31,770 bases of DNA, taken from positions 1,005,131 to 1,036,900 of the forward strand of contig BFEA01000477.1 in assembly GCA_003427395.1 (NCBI GenBank), in the 5' to 3' direction. Numbering within the stretch: position 1 is the first letter of the stretch; each line of letters starts with the position of its first letter. This stretch comes from Chara braunii. Taxonomy: Eukaryota > Streptophyta > Charophyceae > Charales > Characeae. A model generated the notes under the pieces. That model saw nothing but the letters and a program-made list of their open reading frames with translations, searched no databases and was not told the DNA's origin. The position numbers were made by a program, and so were the translations under genes. Below, piece after piece: positions 19,767 to 29,862 of the stretch.

Positions 19767-20901
19767 TTGTTTTTTTTCTTAGTCTTACCAAATGCACTTT
19801 TCTTCCCTCCTTGTCTATAAAGTTTCTCGGATTTATCATAGACTCTCACCATAAATGCATCAGGGTACCAGAGGACAACGCAACTAAGATACTCAAACTC
19901 ATCAGCATAGTCTCAGTCTTGCAACCATCAAGCAGGACCCTTGTAAGCCTCACCGAAAAAAATGATCTCACTTTCAAAAACTTTCCTCCCTGCACCTCTC
20001 TTTACCTCTTCTCTCTACGATTCTATCACCCCTTCTAATTCGGACTCTCCAGCCATATTATCAAACAATCTTATCGTCGACCTACTATGGTGGCTTCACA
20101 ACCTTCCTTCTTTACCCGGTGGGTTGTGGACTATTCGCGAGTCAACCTGCTCAATCATCATCGACGTTTCCGCTTCCCGGATTGGTGTCATTATCTCCTC
20201 CAAATCCGAACCATCCATTATTTTCAACCAATGCCTTCCTCAAGAACTGTTACAAACTTCGTCAACACATAGGGAACTCTTCGCCATTTTTTAAACTTTC
20301 CTTTTTTTTGGAATCACAACATCCGCACCTTCTGTCATCTTCCTCCATTAGACTATGCTCCGACAGTCAATCAACAATAGTCCTCTTATCCAGACTACAA
20401 TCAACAGATCCAACCTTCAACCCTTGGCTCCGTCAAATCACATCCATACTTGCTTGTCATGACACACTTCTGTCACCACTCTGGATTCCAAGAACTCTGA
20501 ATAAGGATGCTGATCTCATCTCCAAAACAGAAGATAATACCGACTGGGGAATATCAACTCATGTTAAGCATGATATCTTCTCTACCATCGGAGCACCCGC
20601 CATCGACCTCTTCGCTTCGGATTATCACCACACCACTTCAATCGTCATCTCACGCACGTGGTCCAGAAAAGCAGTTTTCATCGATGCACTCTCTATTGAT
20701 TGGAACTCACTTCCTTTTGAACCATACAAATGTTTTTTTCCTCCCACCGCCCTTCTCCATCATGCTATTTCTAGAGCTTTGCACTCCCCTGCCTCCTACC
20801 TTCTCATTTTCCCTTCCTCAAACAAAGCCAATTGGCTTCCCCGAATCCTCTCACTTAACATCTCTCATTCATTTATAATCCCAAAATATGAATTCTCTTG
20901 A
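19767..20901 (+). pseudogene. DIRS/Ngaro-like pol, C-terminal part: RT end, RNase H and DLFAS region
   Basis: Continuation of the RT cut at 14322: LSLTKCTFLP and IKFLGFIIDS (19778-19840), the block after YIDD in DIRS-type RTs. A frameshift leads to a segment with LIVDLLWWLHNLPSLPGG. RNase H follows: IIIDVSASRIGVIIS (first Asp), STHRELFAI (Glu), RLCSDSQSTIVLL (Asp), and PLWIPRTLNKDADLIS. After a second frameshift near 20290 the frame is open to 20901 and includes AIDLFASDYHHT, FIDALSIDWN and FFPPTALLHHAI. This DLFAS/dW/pP region follows RNase H in DIRS-type elements. The well-kept 20290-20901 stretch shows no stops. It degrades the RNA of the RNA:DNA hybrid in the replication intermediate. Confidence 0.8.
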
Positions 20902-20992
20902 ATTTCTAGCCCAGGTCCACCATTCCTGCCCAAACCTTGCCACCATTGGTCTCTCCGCAATCTTCTTCTTAACCAGATTGACTCACAGTTGA
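20888..20992 (+). pseudogene. Start of an overlapping ORF after pol, cut off
   Basis: ATG at 20888 overlaps the pol stop (20899-20901) by 14 bp in another frame and gives 34 codons (MNSLEFLAQVHH...) to a TGA at 20990. In DIRS-type elements a tyrosine recombinase ORF follows or overlaps pol, so this could be its N-terminus. The sequence changes character near 20990, where LINE-related DNA begins. No recombinase catalytic residues (R...HxxR...Y) are seen anywhere downstream. Confidence 0.35.
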
Positions 20993-21069
20993 AGGCCCCG
21001 ATTGTTCAGTTGCAGACTTCTCCCTTGGACCTGATGCTGTCTGGGTACCTGCATACAAACAAGTGTGTG

Positions 21070-21146
21070 TGCTTGACCTGCCGCCTGGGCTAGGTACCTT
21101 TGGACTTTGACTGTTGGGATCTCAACAGTTGACTAAAGTCAACTGT
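21070..21146. promoter_or_regulatory. Cluster of TTGAC (W-box-like) cores with a perfect palindrome
   Basis: TTGACC near 21073, TTGACT near 21107, and the palindrome ACAGTTGACT-AA-AGTCAACTGT (21125-21146), which holds one TTGACT in each orientation. TTGAC(C/T) is the core recognised by plant WRKY factors. A function is inferred only from motif density. Confidence 0.3.
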
Positions 21147-21239
21147 CACTTTGTCACATGCCCAGGCCCTGAATTCGTGAAGGGCCTTTTCTGCCCTTGT
21201 TCGCCCTGGGTTGAGGGCGGCCAAGTAGGCCCTTTGATG

Positions 21240-22997
21240 ACCCTAAGTTCCGCCAGACATATGGCATGGGTTATTGCAATTTTAACAAAGGCTCTTGGCA
21301 CTTGAACACTTGGCTAGGCTGGCCCCAAGGACCCCCCGTACCACCCACCCGCTCATTTGGCTAGAGGACCGCTTCTGGAAAATCCCACGCAAGCTCCCAT
21401 ATGATGAGCCAGAGGAAGGGAGCCAGCCGCTGGACACCTTCTGGCCTTCCCTGCTACAAACTTGGCGCAAACTCCCAGTCCCAGACAGGACCCAGCCCGA
21501 CCGATGGGAGGAGGTCTATCGACAACCCCTCTTTGGCAACAGATGGGTGAGAGACACGAGGGGCCACGTGATGATTAGCTCAACCCCCCCGTGGAAGAAC
21601 TGGGTTAAACACGGGATACTCCGAGTGGGGGACCTTTGGGACAACGAAAGGCATGACTAGAAGATAGGGGACCAGCTGTGAATGACCCTGCGGTATTACC
21701 ACCATGTAGAAGATTCATTGGCCGTTCTCATTGAAGCCATTCCATTGGAATGGTACCGGATCCTCAGATGAGGTCCCACCTTGAGAGAGGGGGACTGGGT
21801 GACAGCTAATGGGTTCCCGCAACAGATTGGCTTGATACATATGATTTCTTCTCATATGGTCCTGACGGAGAACTACAATATCACAAAAATCAATACTCTC
21901 CAAGGGAGTGAGGTGCCCTTCGAATGGAGGAATAGAACATCGCTTTATCGAGTGAGGATTATTGAGGAGAAGGGACAGAAGGTGGCTTTCCAGCCAGACA
22001 TCCCCATTCAGGACTTGGCCCTAGATCCGGTGGAATGGGCCTGGCAGCCCCCTCAAAAGAGGGGAGCCCCTAAGCCCGACCCTATCAGCCTACGCCGGCT
22101 GACAGTTAAATCAACATATAAACTGCTTCGACCCAAGAGGCACTTGAGGGATATGATCAACGATAGATGGGCCAGACAACTGAACATTGATCGTTCCCTT
22201 TTGTCACCAATCCAATGATTCAAGGAGCAAAAACATAGGCCTATGAAGATTACCTCCCTGCAGTGCAGATTGCCCACCGTTGCCTGCCAACTGATGACTG
22301 GCTAACCGATCGTACGAACCTTGAGCAAAGAGGCCTGTTGCTTCCATGGTGCCAGCACTGCCAGAACCTTTTCCCCTTCCACAAGAAGGCAGAGACTATT
22401 GAGCACATCTTTATGCAGTGCCCGGTCGCTCAATATATATGGAGGTAGTGGGATCGTATCTGGCGGAAAATGGAACCAGATACTCCCTGGCCCTAGACAT
22501 GGCAAGCCATATTCACCGGACGTTGGCCCCTGGCAAGGACAGCCACGCCCTTTATAGAAAATATGTACAGAGTTGGAAGGAGGGCGGTGATGTGGGCATT
22601 CAAGTGGCAGAGGTGCACCCTGGCCATGGAAAAGGTAAGGGTGGAAGGTTAAGAGATCATAGAGCAAATACAGCAGCAAATACACCTAGACCTTACACGT
22701 AGATGGTTGGATACAAAATCACAGCTAGACCTCCTTCTGCAGGCTTGGGACGTCAAGAGAAGGATTTCAGTTTTTTGCAGAGACTGGGTAGGGGAGGAAA
22801 GAGAAGGTTGGATTGCAAAGGTGGTATGGAGTGGAGATCATGGAGAGGAGATGAGGGACTTGGAAGAGACGAAAGACTATAGGCTAGTGTTTAAGGACTG
22901 GACTAATATAGAGCCCACATTCCCATTACGCCCTCCCTCAGACTTCCCGAACCCCTTCTCACCCCACGCCCTGTCCCTGGTGGAGCTTTGGTCCTGA
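21240..22997 (+). pseudogene. LINE ORF2 C-terminal region with zf-RVT zinc finger, broken
   Basis: Segments in order: an RT-connection region (TTHPLIWLEDRFWKIPRKL, then YRQPLFGNRWV and WKNWVKHGILRVGDLW, 21295-21660); 21781-22218, ending in LTVKSTYKLL and INDRWARQLN; the zinc finger at 22263-22448 (HRCLPTDDWL, WCQHCQNLFPF, ETIEHIFMQCPVAQYIW, i.e. C..C...H....C); and a C-terminal tail to 22997. The tail includes RRWLDTKSQLDLLLQAWD and ends in ALSLVELWS. The zf-RVT domain follows the RT in plant-type LINEs and is thought to bind RNA. Interruptions include TAG at 21658, TGA codons near 21679, 21767 and 22216, and later TAG/TAA stops, many at positions where Trp would fit. Two frame changes occur around 22250 and 22690. 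Confidence 0.7.
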
Positions 22998-23632
22998 TCC
23001 TATCATCCTATCATTCCAACTCTACTCCCCACTGAACTGTACTCTCCACTGACAACCTCGAGGAACCTCTCCTCAGTGCCCCCTGGGGAGAACCTCGCCC
23101 ATCTACAAAATGCAGTCTTCATAGGCAAGTCAGAAGGTCGGGGTTTGGAAGCAAGCAGCTGGTGATAGCACCAGTCCTTATTTTTCTATCTGGCGCCCTC
23201 CCTCTGAGGGTGAAGAGATACAGAGGCAACAACAAATTCACACAAGGCACCAGCAAGTTCACACAGTTTAAACAGGTCTGCTCAGTTAATTCCCTGCTCC
23301 GCAGGGCAATCAATGCTGGCAGGCAATAATAGTTTTCATTCCCACAAAAAGATGATATTGCAGTTCTTACAGATGCCTTTTGGCTTCCACATAAGCCCGC
23401 CCAATTAATCCCCTGATGCAGCAGGGCAATCAATGTTGGCAGGCTGATCTTCACGTACATTCTTTTCATGTAAATTGGGACGCTGGATCCGATTTCCAGC
23501 AGGTGATGCTCCCCACCAATAGATGGAGTCTCCCCGCCGGTGGTAGTGCTGTCTGCTCGTATCAGCAACACTAAACATTGGAAGGGGTGTTTTCTTTAAA
23601 ATAAAATAAAAATAAAAATAAAAAATAAAAAA
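22998..23632 (+). other. LINE 3' UTR and A-rich tail
   Basis: Non-coding sequence after the ORF2 stop. It contains two similar blocks around 23278-23320 and 23395-23440 (CAGGGCAATCAATG and GGCAGGC in both). It ends in an (AAAAT)-type tail. Confidence 0.5.
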
Positions 23633-23831
23633 CAAGGGTCAGTTTTTAACCAGGCAAGGGTCAGTTCATATAAGAGAGGCGGTCTTCCAGCCAAAACAAA
23701 AACAGGCCAAAAAACAAAAACAGGCCCAAGAAAAAAAACCATTCCTCCTGTTGTGCATTGGTACCCAGCAACTTCCGACGAAATAAAAAACAGATAAAAA
23801 AAAAAAACAAAAAAAAAATAAAAAAACCCAT
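23633..23831. other. A-rich spacer between two convergent LINEs
   Basis: Contains the 12-bp direct repeat CAAGGGTCAGTT (23633-23644 and 23655-23666), a repeated CAAAAACAGGCC block near 23700, and A-runs. No gene. Confidence 0.5.
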
Positions 23832-23856
23832 AATTTTTTTTAATTTTTTTTAATTA

Positions 23857-24158
23857 TAACTTTATATTTATCAAAATGTCATTGGAAGAGGCCGGGGACC
23901 TCACATTTCTACCTGGTCGAAACTGTTGATGGAAAACGGGTCCAGCGTTCCTTTGGGCTAAGCTGGAAAACAGGTTCAGCGTCCCTTATCTCTTAAGCAG
24001 TGCTAAACACCGAAATAATCGAGTCCAAATGAGTGCAGGCATAGCACTGCACTAACATGCGAACCGGTCTTATCTTAAAGTAATATAATTGAGAAAAAAA
24101 CAGAAAGGACTGTACATCTTCTATTTACAGTATATACAAAACAACATTTGAAAATAAA
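23857..24158 (-). other. 3' UTR of the minus-strand LINE
   Basis: Non-coding. Holds a diverged 34-bp tandem repeat (23931-23964 and 23965-23998, both starting GGAAAAC and containing CAGCGT). Confidence 0.5.
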
Positions 24159-25719
24159 TCAATCGGGCTCAATGGCCCAGGATCTTCTTGCTTCCAGCAA
24201 CCTGGAGAAAATCAGTCTGCCTTCCTGATCTGGGATTGCCCAACAGTATTCCTTGTTCCAAATTTTGTCGAAGACTTGTCGACATTGATCCTTACTGAGC
24301 TTGCCCTTGCAAACTTTCCGCCAGTCCGCCAGGATGATATGAATTACTCCTGCTTTGAATTCAGCCTTCACTCTGTCCAAAGAAGGGGTGGAGTCGCTGA
24401 ACCTGACCCTGTTGCATTCTTTTCACATACACCAGAGGCCAAGGATTCTGAAGGTTCGGATTACTTGGGGAAGGGATAAGTCCACTCCTCCCAATATAAG
24501 TCTTTTATACCATTGCATGTTCGTTCCGGAATCCTTGTATGCTGTTTTCCACTCTTCTTACCACCAAGCCCATAATTTCTGGGCCATTTCACATTCCCAC
24601 CAGATGTGTGCTTGATCCTCGAGTTGTTGATTTGAACAGGTGGCACAAAAGAGGCTAACCTCCATTCTCCTGGACACACACCACTTGTCTATGGGGATAC
24701 TTTGATGGGTGATGAGTCATTCGAGAGTGGCATGTTTGACAGCTTGGTACTTCTTGATTTGCTTCCCAAAAGTCTAGGCCCAATCAATGTTGCATCGAGG
24801 CAGATCTTGCTGCAGCTGTGCTTTGTCCCACGATCCTTTAACAGAGACATAGAGCTCATTAGCTCTCGTCCTCAGTCTATATCCTAGAGAGGGTGAATAG
24901 TCTGAGATGGCTATTGTGGATAGGTTTTGTGAGGTGTTTACCCACCCAAAGGAGAGAGGATCAACCTTGGAAAGGGAACGAGAGTTAAGTGCTGCCAAAT
25001 CTGTTTCCTTCTTTGTCAACAATTTTTTCTTGACTTCCCATTCCGAGCCCAAAACTGTGAATTCGTCCAACACCTCTTCTATCCTCCAATATTTATGTGG
25101 GTCTGCTATCTCTGTGGTCCAAGTGCCAACGGGCCAGTGTGAGCTTCTCAACAGGCCGTACCAATGTTGAAGGACTGCGTTGCGAATTAAGATAAGACAA
25201 GTATGAACATGACTTGGGTTGCCCAAAATGTCAGGGAGAACACTTACTTCCTTCCAATCCATTCTCTCTGTGTACCAGATATGTTTGATTTGAAAGATTC
25301 CTTTTTGGATCCATTTCATACCGAAACCACCGCTGCTGAATGTGATCTTGAGAGATCCCCCGTCCGAGCGTCTTATGGCCGGATTTTCAAAGAGTGGTTG
25401 TACCAAGATCTTATCCCTCGTTTTGGGATGGGAGATCAAGGAGGGGAAGATAGTCTTCCAGGCCTGAATGACTGTATTTCAGAATTCACTTTGCATCCTC
25501 TTTGCGAAGAACAATTTGAAAAGAAAGCAGAACCAGACATGTTCCAGGTTCGACAGACCCCACTCCTCAGCGAGAATGTGTTCGGCCAGCTGCATCCATG
25601 GAAGATTTTTCTGACACAGTATACCTTTAATTACCCATTTACACAGTAAGGCTTGATTCTGCGTTATCAGGTCCAGGACGCCGAGACCACCATCATTTTT
25701 TTTTCTGTGTAGTTTTCCA
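24159..25719 (-). pseudogene. LINE ORF2, C-terminal region with zf-RVT
   Basis: After the RT stop at 25720 the protein continues as WKTTQKK and, past an A-run slip at about 25695-25703, NDGGLGVLDL, the W..GGLG block after the RT in L1-like elements. Segment 25439-24774 (KILVQPLFENP, FQIKHIW) is the connection region. In the same frame the zinc finger follows: THQSIPIDKW, then FCATCSNQQLEDQAHIWWEC and AQKLWAWW (about 24730-24560). The tail at 24380-24159 ends in ARRSWAIEPD. Stops in this frame include TAG at 24774, TGA near 24715, TAA near 24562 and TGA near 24425. Several sit where Trp is expected (LE*LITHQ, CM*KEC). Confidence 0.7.
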
Positions 25720-27423
25720 TCAAGCTACCTTTGGGAGTGCATTACCGCATTCAACCGTGTCTTTCCATAAATAGTTGGTGAAAACCTTTTTTATACGCTT
25801 TGCAGAGCTTGGAGATAAGGCTTCGACAGTGAGTACATACCATAGAGTGGAGAACACCACTGCATTCAAAACCATAGCTCTACCAAAGAGGGAAATGGAC
25901 CAAAATTTAGACCAAACCCCCAGTTTGTTAAGTGCTTTCTCCTCCAGTAGGGAGTTTTGTTTGTTCTGATGATCCGAGAATGAGATCTCAACTCCAAGGA
26001 ACCTCTCAGAGAAACCACAGTCCTTTCTGACCATTCCAAGGTCTAATGTCAAGGGAGCTTGGTCTCTGGATAGGATCACTGACTTGTTCCAACTTACCTT
26101 GGCTTCGGATGCCTTTTCAAAAAGACTAAGGCATTCTGCTACTCCTGTCAGGGAGGGAAGAGAGTTCTGGGAAATTACTGAAAAATCATCAGCTAAGGCT
26201 GAGGCGCGTTGCTCTAACCCGGAAGAGATCTTCAGTCCAACGATCTCATCGTGGTTTCTAATCATTTCCATCAGAACCTTTTGTTGAATCACATACAGTA
26301 AGGGTGTCAGCGGGCACCCTTGCCTCAAAGACCTAGATAGTGTGAATGGTTCAAACTTCATTCCATTTACAATTACCGAAGCCTGGGAATCGAGATAGAG
26401 CATTTGAACCCAAAGACAATATTTTGGGTCAAATCCCCTTCTATTGAGACCTTCGAGTACAAATTTTCAATTGACTCTATCGTAGGCTTTTTCAAAATCA
26501 ATAAGTAGGATAATCTCATCAGATTCCCGTGTCTTAATGATTTCGATGGACTGCATCATGGTAACCACATTGTCTAGAATTTGTCTACCATGAACAAATT
26601 CGGACTGGTCTGGGTGCACCATCTGAGGAGTAATTGTTGTGATTCTCCTTGCCAAGGTTTTTGCTAGGATCTTTCCAGAAGTGTTTAGAAGGGTGATGGG
26701 TCGCCAACTCCGGATATCCGCTTTATCATTTTTCTTATAGAGCAAGGATATCGCCCCTTCCATCATCCTTCTACCAAGTCTCTGTCCCTGCAACAGTTTG
26801 TTGAAGATGTCAAGTAAGATAGGACCGAAAGTATGCCAGAACTTTCTGAAAAATTCAGTAGGGAGACCGTCAGGACCAGGTCATTTGCCCAGAGCCATGC
26901 TGTACAGCGTACCAGAGAGTTCCTCTAATGAAATTTCCTTGTCCAGCTCTGTTCTGATGTTCTCTGGGATCAGGGGGGTAATCCACTGCCAAAGCATGGG
27001 TTCCTCCTCTTGTTCCACAAGGGGACTTGAAGGATCCTTCTCAGAAGTGAGGAGATGAGAGTAGAAAGAATGAACATACCTGCAGATACTCTCAGTGTCT
27101 CTAGCAGTAGGTTCATCCGGATCAAAGGGGTGTCTCATCTCTCTCATTGTACATTGTGTCCCTTTAGAGGAAGCCTTGGCAAATAAATCTTTGCACATAC
27201 GGTCGTTCTGGACAATCTTGGAAACTGCAGAGTACTTGTTTCATTGTTCTTCACGCTGGATTTGAAAATTCTCCCACTCCCTATAAACTCTTTGTTTTCT
27301 CTCTATCCAATAGCACTGAGAATCGTCATTGCGTGCAATCTGGATTTCTACAACTGCAATCTTCTTTTTGAAATCTCCTTCCTTCTTTAGCCTGTCTTTG
27401 GCTAGATGTCTCTGTCGTACCAC
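25720..27423 (-). pseudogene. LINE ORF2, reverse transcriptase
   Basis: One reading frame from 27423 to 25720 with TGA stops at 27241, 26881, 26467 and 25720 and no frameshift. RT motifs in order: PGPDGLPTEFF (just after TGA 26881), SWRPITLLNTSGKILAKTLA, DQSEFVHGRQILDNV, LLIDFEKAYDRVN (motif A), SLRQGCPLTPLL (motif B), ALADDFSVIS (motif C, both Asp present), RFLGVEI, and FGRAMVLNAV. All catalytic residues are kept. The enzyme would perform target-primed reverse transcription at the nick made by the upstream endonuclease. At least two stops are at conserved Trp positions (AYDRVN*KFVLEGL, LPKVA*WK). Confidence 0.85.
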
Positions 27424-28310
27424 TCGCTCTCCTCAGAAAAATTGCCCAATTCTTGTTTCCATTCCTTCCAAAATTCCTTGATTCATTCAACCACCCCATC
27501 ATCTTCTAGTACGCACAAATTCAGTCTAAAAAGATCCCTTTTTGTGACAATTGGTTTGGCCCCACTTATATCAATTGTCAAGGGTTGATGATCGGACATC
27601 GGATCGAAGTGTATTTCACAAGCTAATATTTTATCCCAAATTTGTCCAGTAATGAACCAGTAGTCAAGTCTTTTACTCACAGGTGAACCGGAGGCAGCAG
27701 ACCGTGTGTACTCTATTTTCTCTGGGTACATTTTTCTGAACACGTCTATTAGGTTGTGATCACACAAGAAACCTGGTCCTTGCAATTTTTTACTTTCTGC
27801 ACCATTCCTTTTCTGTGAGGAGGAGTCCAGTTGTGGATCAATTGCTATATTCCAGTCTCCGCCTATGACCAGATTAGGCGAATCCGGAATAAGATAGTCC
27901 AGTACTTCCATAAATAGGGATCTCTCTCTGTGATCTGAGAGGAGGTAAATAGACATAAATGTCCAAATTTCCCCTTCAATCAAGAGTTTCACCCAGATCC
28001 ATCTCCCAAAGGAATCATTCGAACTGTCCACATATGTGCATTTCAGGTCTCTGTGTACTAAAATAGCAGTCCCATTCTTAGATCCACCTGCGGGGGACCA
28101 CCACTGGTCCCCTGTCCACCACTGGTCCCCTGTCCACCATCCCTGAATGCCCTCGATCTTTTCCTAATTCAGTTTGCTTTCTTGTAATAGGATGACTTGC
28201 ACCTTGTGTTGATGGATCCATGTCTTCAGCCTAACCTTCTTTCTTTTCCCGTTCTGATCTCCTAGGCCTCTGACATTCCATGATAACAATCTGATTCTGT
28301 TATTTTTCAT
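27424..28310 (-). pseudogene. LINE ORF2 N-terminus, AP-like endonuclease
   Basis: Starts at ATG 28310 (MKNNRIRLLSWNVRGLGDQ), overlapping the ORF1 stop by 11 bp. Endonuclease/exonuclease/phosphatase motifs: SWNVRGL, LLQESKL (catalytic Glu), VIGGDWNIAID (GGDxN), RLDYWFIT and DPMSDHQPLTID (SDHxPL). An in-frame TAG follows LLQESKLN near 28170, then an 18-bp in-frame duplication (28101-28136) encoding WTGDQW twice. The frame continues to TGA 27483, read as VVE*IKEFWKEW, and a frameshift near 27425 joins it to the RT frame. Catalytic residues are intact. Confidence 0.8.
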
Positions 28311-29862
28311 TGTTCACTCCTTGGGAACCCCCTGTTTGGATAGGGTGAGAAGAATCAGATGCGACGTTCGTATCATGGACGGTACCCCATGGTAACTTAA
28401 TTAGTTCCTTCAACTTCTTCGAACCCAGGTTGAATTGTTTCGGGATCTGCGCATTAATGCTTATAAGGCGCTCTGCACTAATACCATCCAAAATTTCAAC
28501 CAGGGAAAGATCTGACTTGGCAACAATTCTGAGCCATTGAGTCGGGACCCAAATAAAGCCAGCATCTGCGATTTTGGCATCCATGCCTTGTGTAGGACGA
28601 ACATTTATCAATGCTGAGACCACTATGTACATTTGACTTGATGACCCTTTTTGGATATCAGATTGAAATGTGCCATATCCTTGTATTGTTCTCACTTCGT
28701 ACTGAGAGTTCACAAGATTCTTAGCCAAGGTAAGAATCGAAGAGAGAGTCGGTTGTTGATCGGATTTCCAGACCGGGAGGAGGAGGGGGCCTTGGGCCTG
28801 TGGGACTAACAACCATTGTGCCTCACCCGGATTGTCCCTGAAAATAATAGGGCATGATAAGAATTGGACTGGTGTGCCTTTCTGGATGAGATCCTGTGGG
28901 ATGGTTTCCATCCCTTTATTCCTCGTTGAAACTGTGCTTTGTGATCCATTAGGATCAAGGGACCCAATGCCATCTTGGAGAGAAGCTTTCTCTCGCAACG
29001 TGGTAGCTTCAAACGAGGACACCATCTGCGAGACTCAACCTGTATGACCTCGAGGGCCTACTGTCGAATCCTCCTCATGAGCGGACTGGCTAGCGTTTCC
29101 ATCGGGAATATCGTAGTCAGCCCTAGCGTACTTTGTCGGGGAAACCAGAAGGGTTTCTTTAACTGTTTCTGCCCCAATCCCTTGGACCCGGTTGGCAGAG
29201 ATAGAAAGGTCTCTGTTTTTTCCTATGAGAAGGGATGCACGACCCCTGCCCATAACCTTGAACGCATCCAGATTCGATATCTTGCCTCTTCCTTGTGCCG
29301 GACTGGCAAGTGAACTTACAAAATGTAGCGGGGATGAAGGGACAGAACCAGATCCTCTACTTCTTCCTTCTTTCGGAATCCCGTTGTCTAGAGTTCTTGA
29401 TAAAAAACCAGTTGAAACAGAATGTACGCAGGATCCGCTGATTGGGGTAGAATTGTTGTTGCCCTCATTTCCCATACCTGCAGGTAAGGGAAGATTCCTT
29501 GTTCCTTGGTTCGGCACATATTGCTCATGTAACGATGAGCGGGTATCCTGTAGCGGAGTTGTGCCCATAGCACCGCTTGCACCTGGTCCATTGCCCTCGG
29601 TAGCGCTGGGATCAGGTTGTCCTTGCCTTGGAGGGGGCGTGGATGGTTTGTCTGATGCAGGTGGGGGTGGAGGAGGGGGAGAAGAAGGAGGGGGAGGGGG
29701 GGGAGGAAGAGGCTCATCTTCGCCCCGATTACTGTCCGTTCCTTTGGAATTTTGGGTTGTAGGCTTACTATTCTGTCCCTTTTTGTTACGGGATGAATCT
29801 TTGGATTGCAGGCAATCCTTAGTATCGTGTCCGTACCACCGACAGCCCCTGCAATACGGACG
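28300..29862 (-). pseudogene. LINE ORF1, zinc-knuckle protein, one internal stop
   Basis: A single frame from about 29862 to the TAA at 28300 is broken only by a TGA at 29035. Near the N-terminus PYCRGCRWYGHDTKDC fits CX2CX4HX4C. A polar linker and a proline tract (29710-29650, PLPPPPPPSSPPPPPP) follow, then a long low-complexity region, and after the TGA a more ordered C-terminal part (QWLLVPQAQG, LTLAKNLVNSQYEVRTIQGY, AGFIWVPTQWLRIV). ORF1 proteins of LINEs bind the element RNA. Upstream, an ATG at 29957 starts MMLTTGDKVATSLQRQMYYN in another frame; a one-base shift near 29862 would join it to the knuckle. That upstream part also lies in repeat A, so it may not belong to the LINE. The knuckle lies near the N-terminus, unlike the C-terminal place usual in plant LINE ORF1. 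Confidence 0.65.

Larger units (their letters stand above)
20993..23632 (+). mobile_element. 5'-truncated LINE, plus strand
   Basis: It contains only the C-terminal half of a non-LTR retrotransposon ORF2, a 3' UTR and an A-rich (AAAAT)n tail at 23598-23632. No endonuclease or RT palm is present, so it is 5'-truncated, as is usual for LINE insertions. The exact left junction is uncertain; 20993-21240 codes for nothing recognisable. After the tail, CAAGGGTCAGTT occurs at 23633-23644 and again at 23655-23666. Confidence 0.65.
23832..29862 (-). mobile_element. Near full-length LINE (plant L1-like), minus strand
   Basis: Order on the minus strand: ORF1 with CCHC zinc knuckle, AP-endonuclease, RT, zf-RVT zinc finger, 3' UTR, and an A-rich tail at 23856-23832. 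All diagnostic motifs of an L1-clade LINE with a plant-type C-terminus are present and collinear over about 6 kb. About a dozen stops and at least three frameshifts make it inactive. Its 5' end lies at or beyond 29862, where similarity to repeat A begins. It lies tail-to-tail with the plus-strand LINE. Confidence 0.8.

Noticed and set aside
24907-25649. Plus-strand ORFs opposite the LINE ORF2
   Set aside because: They are antisense shadows; the minus strand has the conserved LINE motifs.
25720-29037. A nuclear code in which TGA means tryptophan
   Set aside because: TAG and TAA also interrupt the same ORFs, TGG is used for Trp throughout, and frameshifts show ordinary decay.
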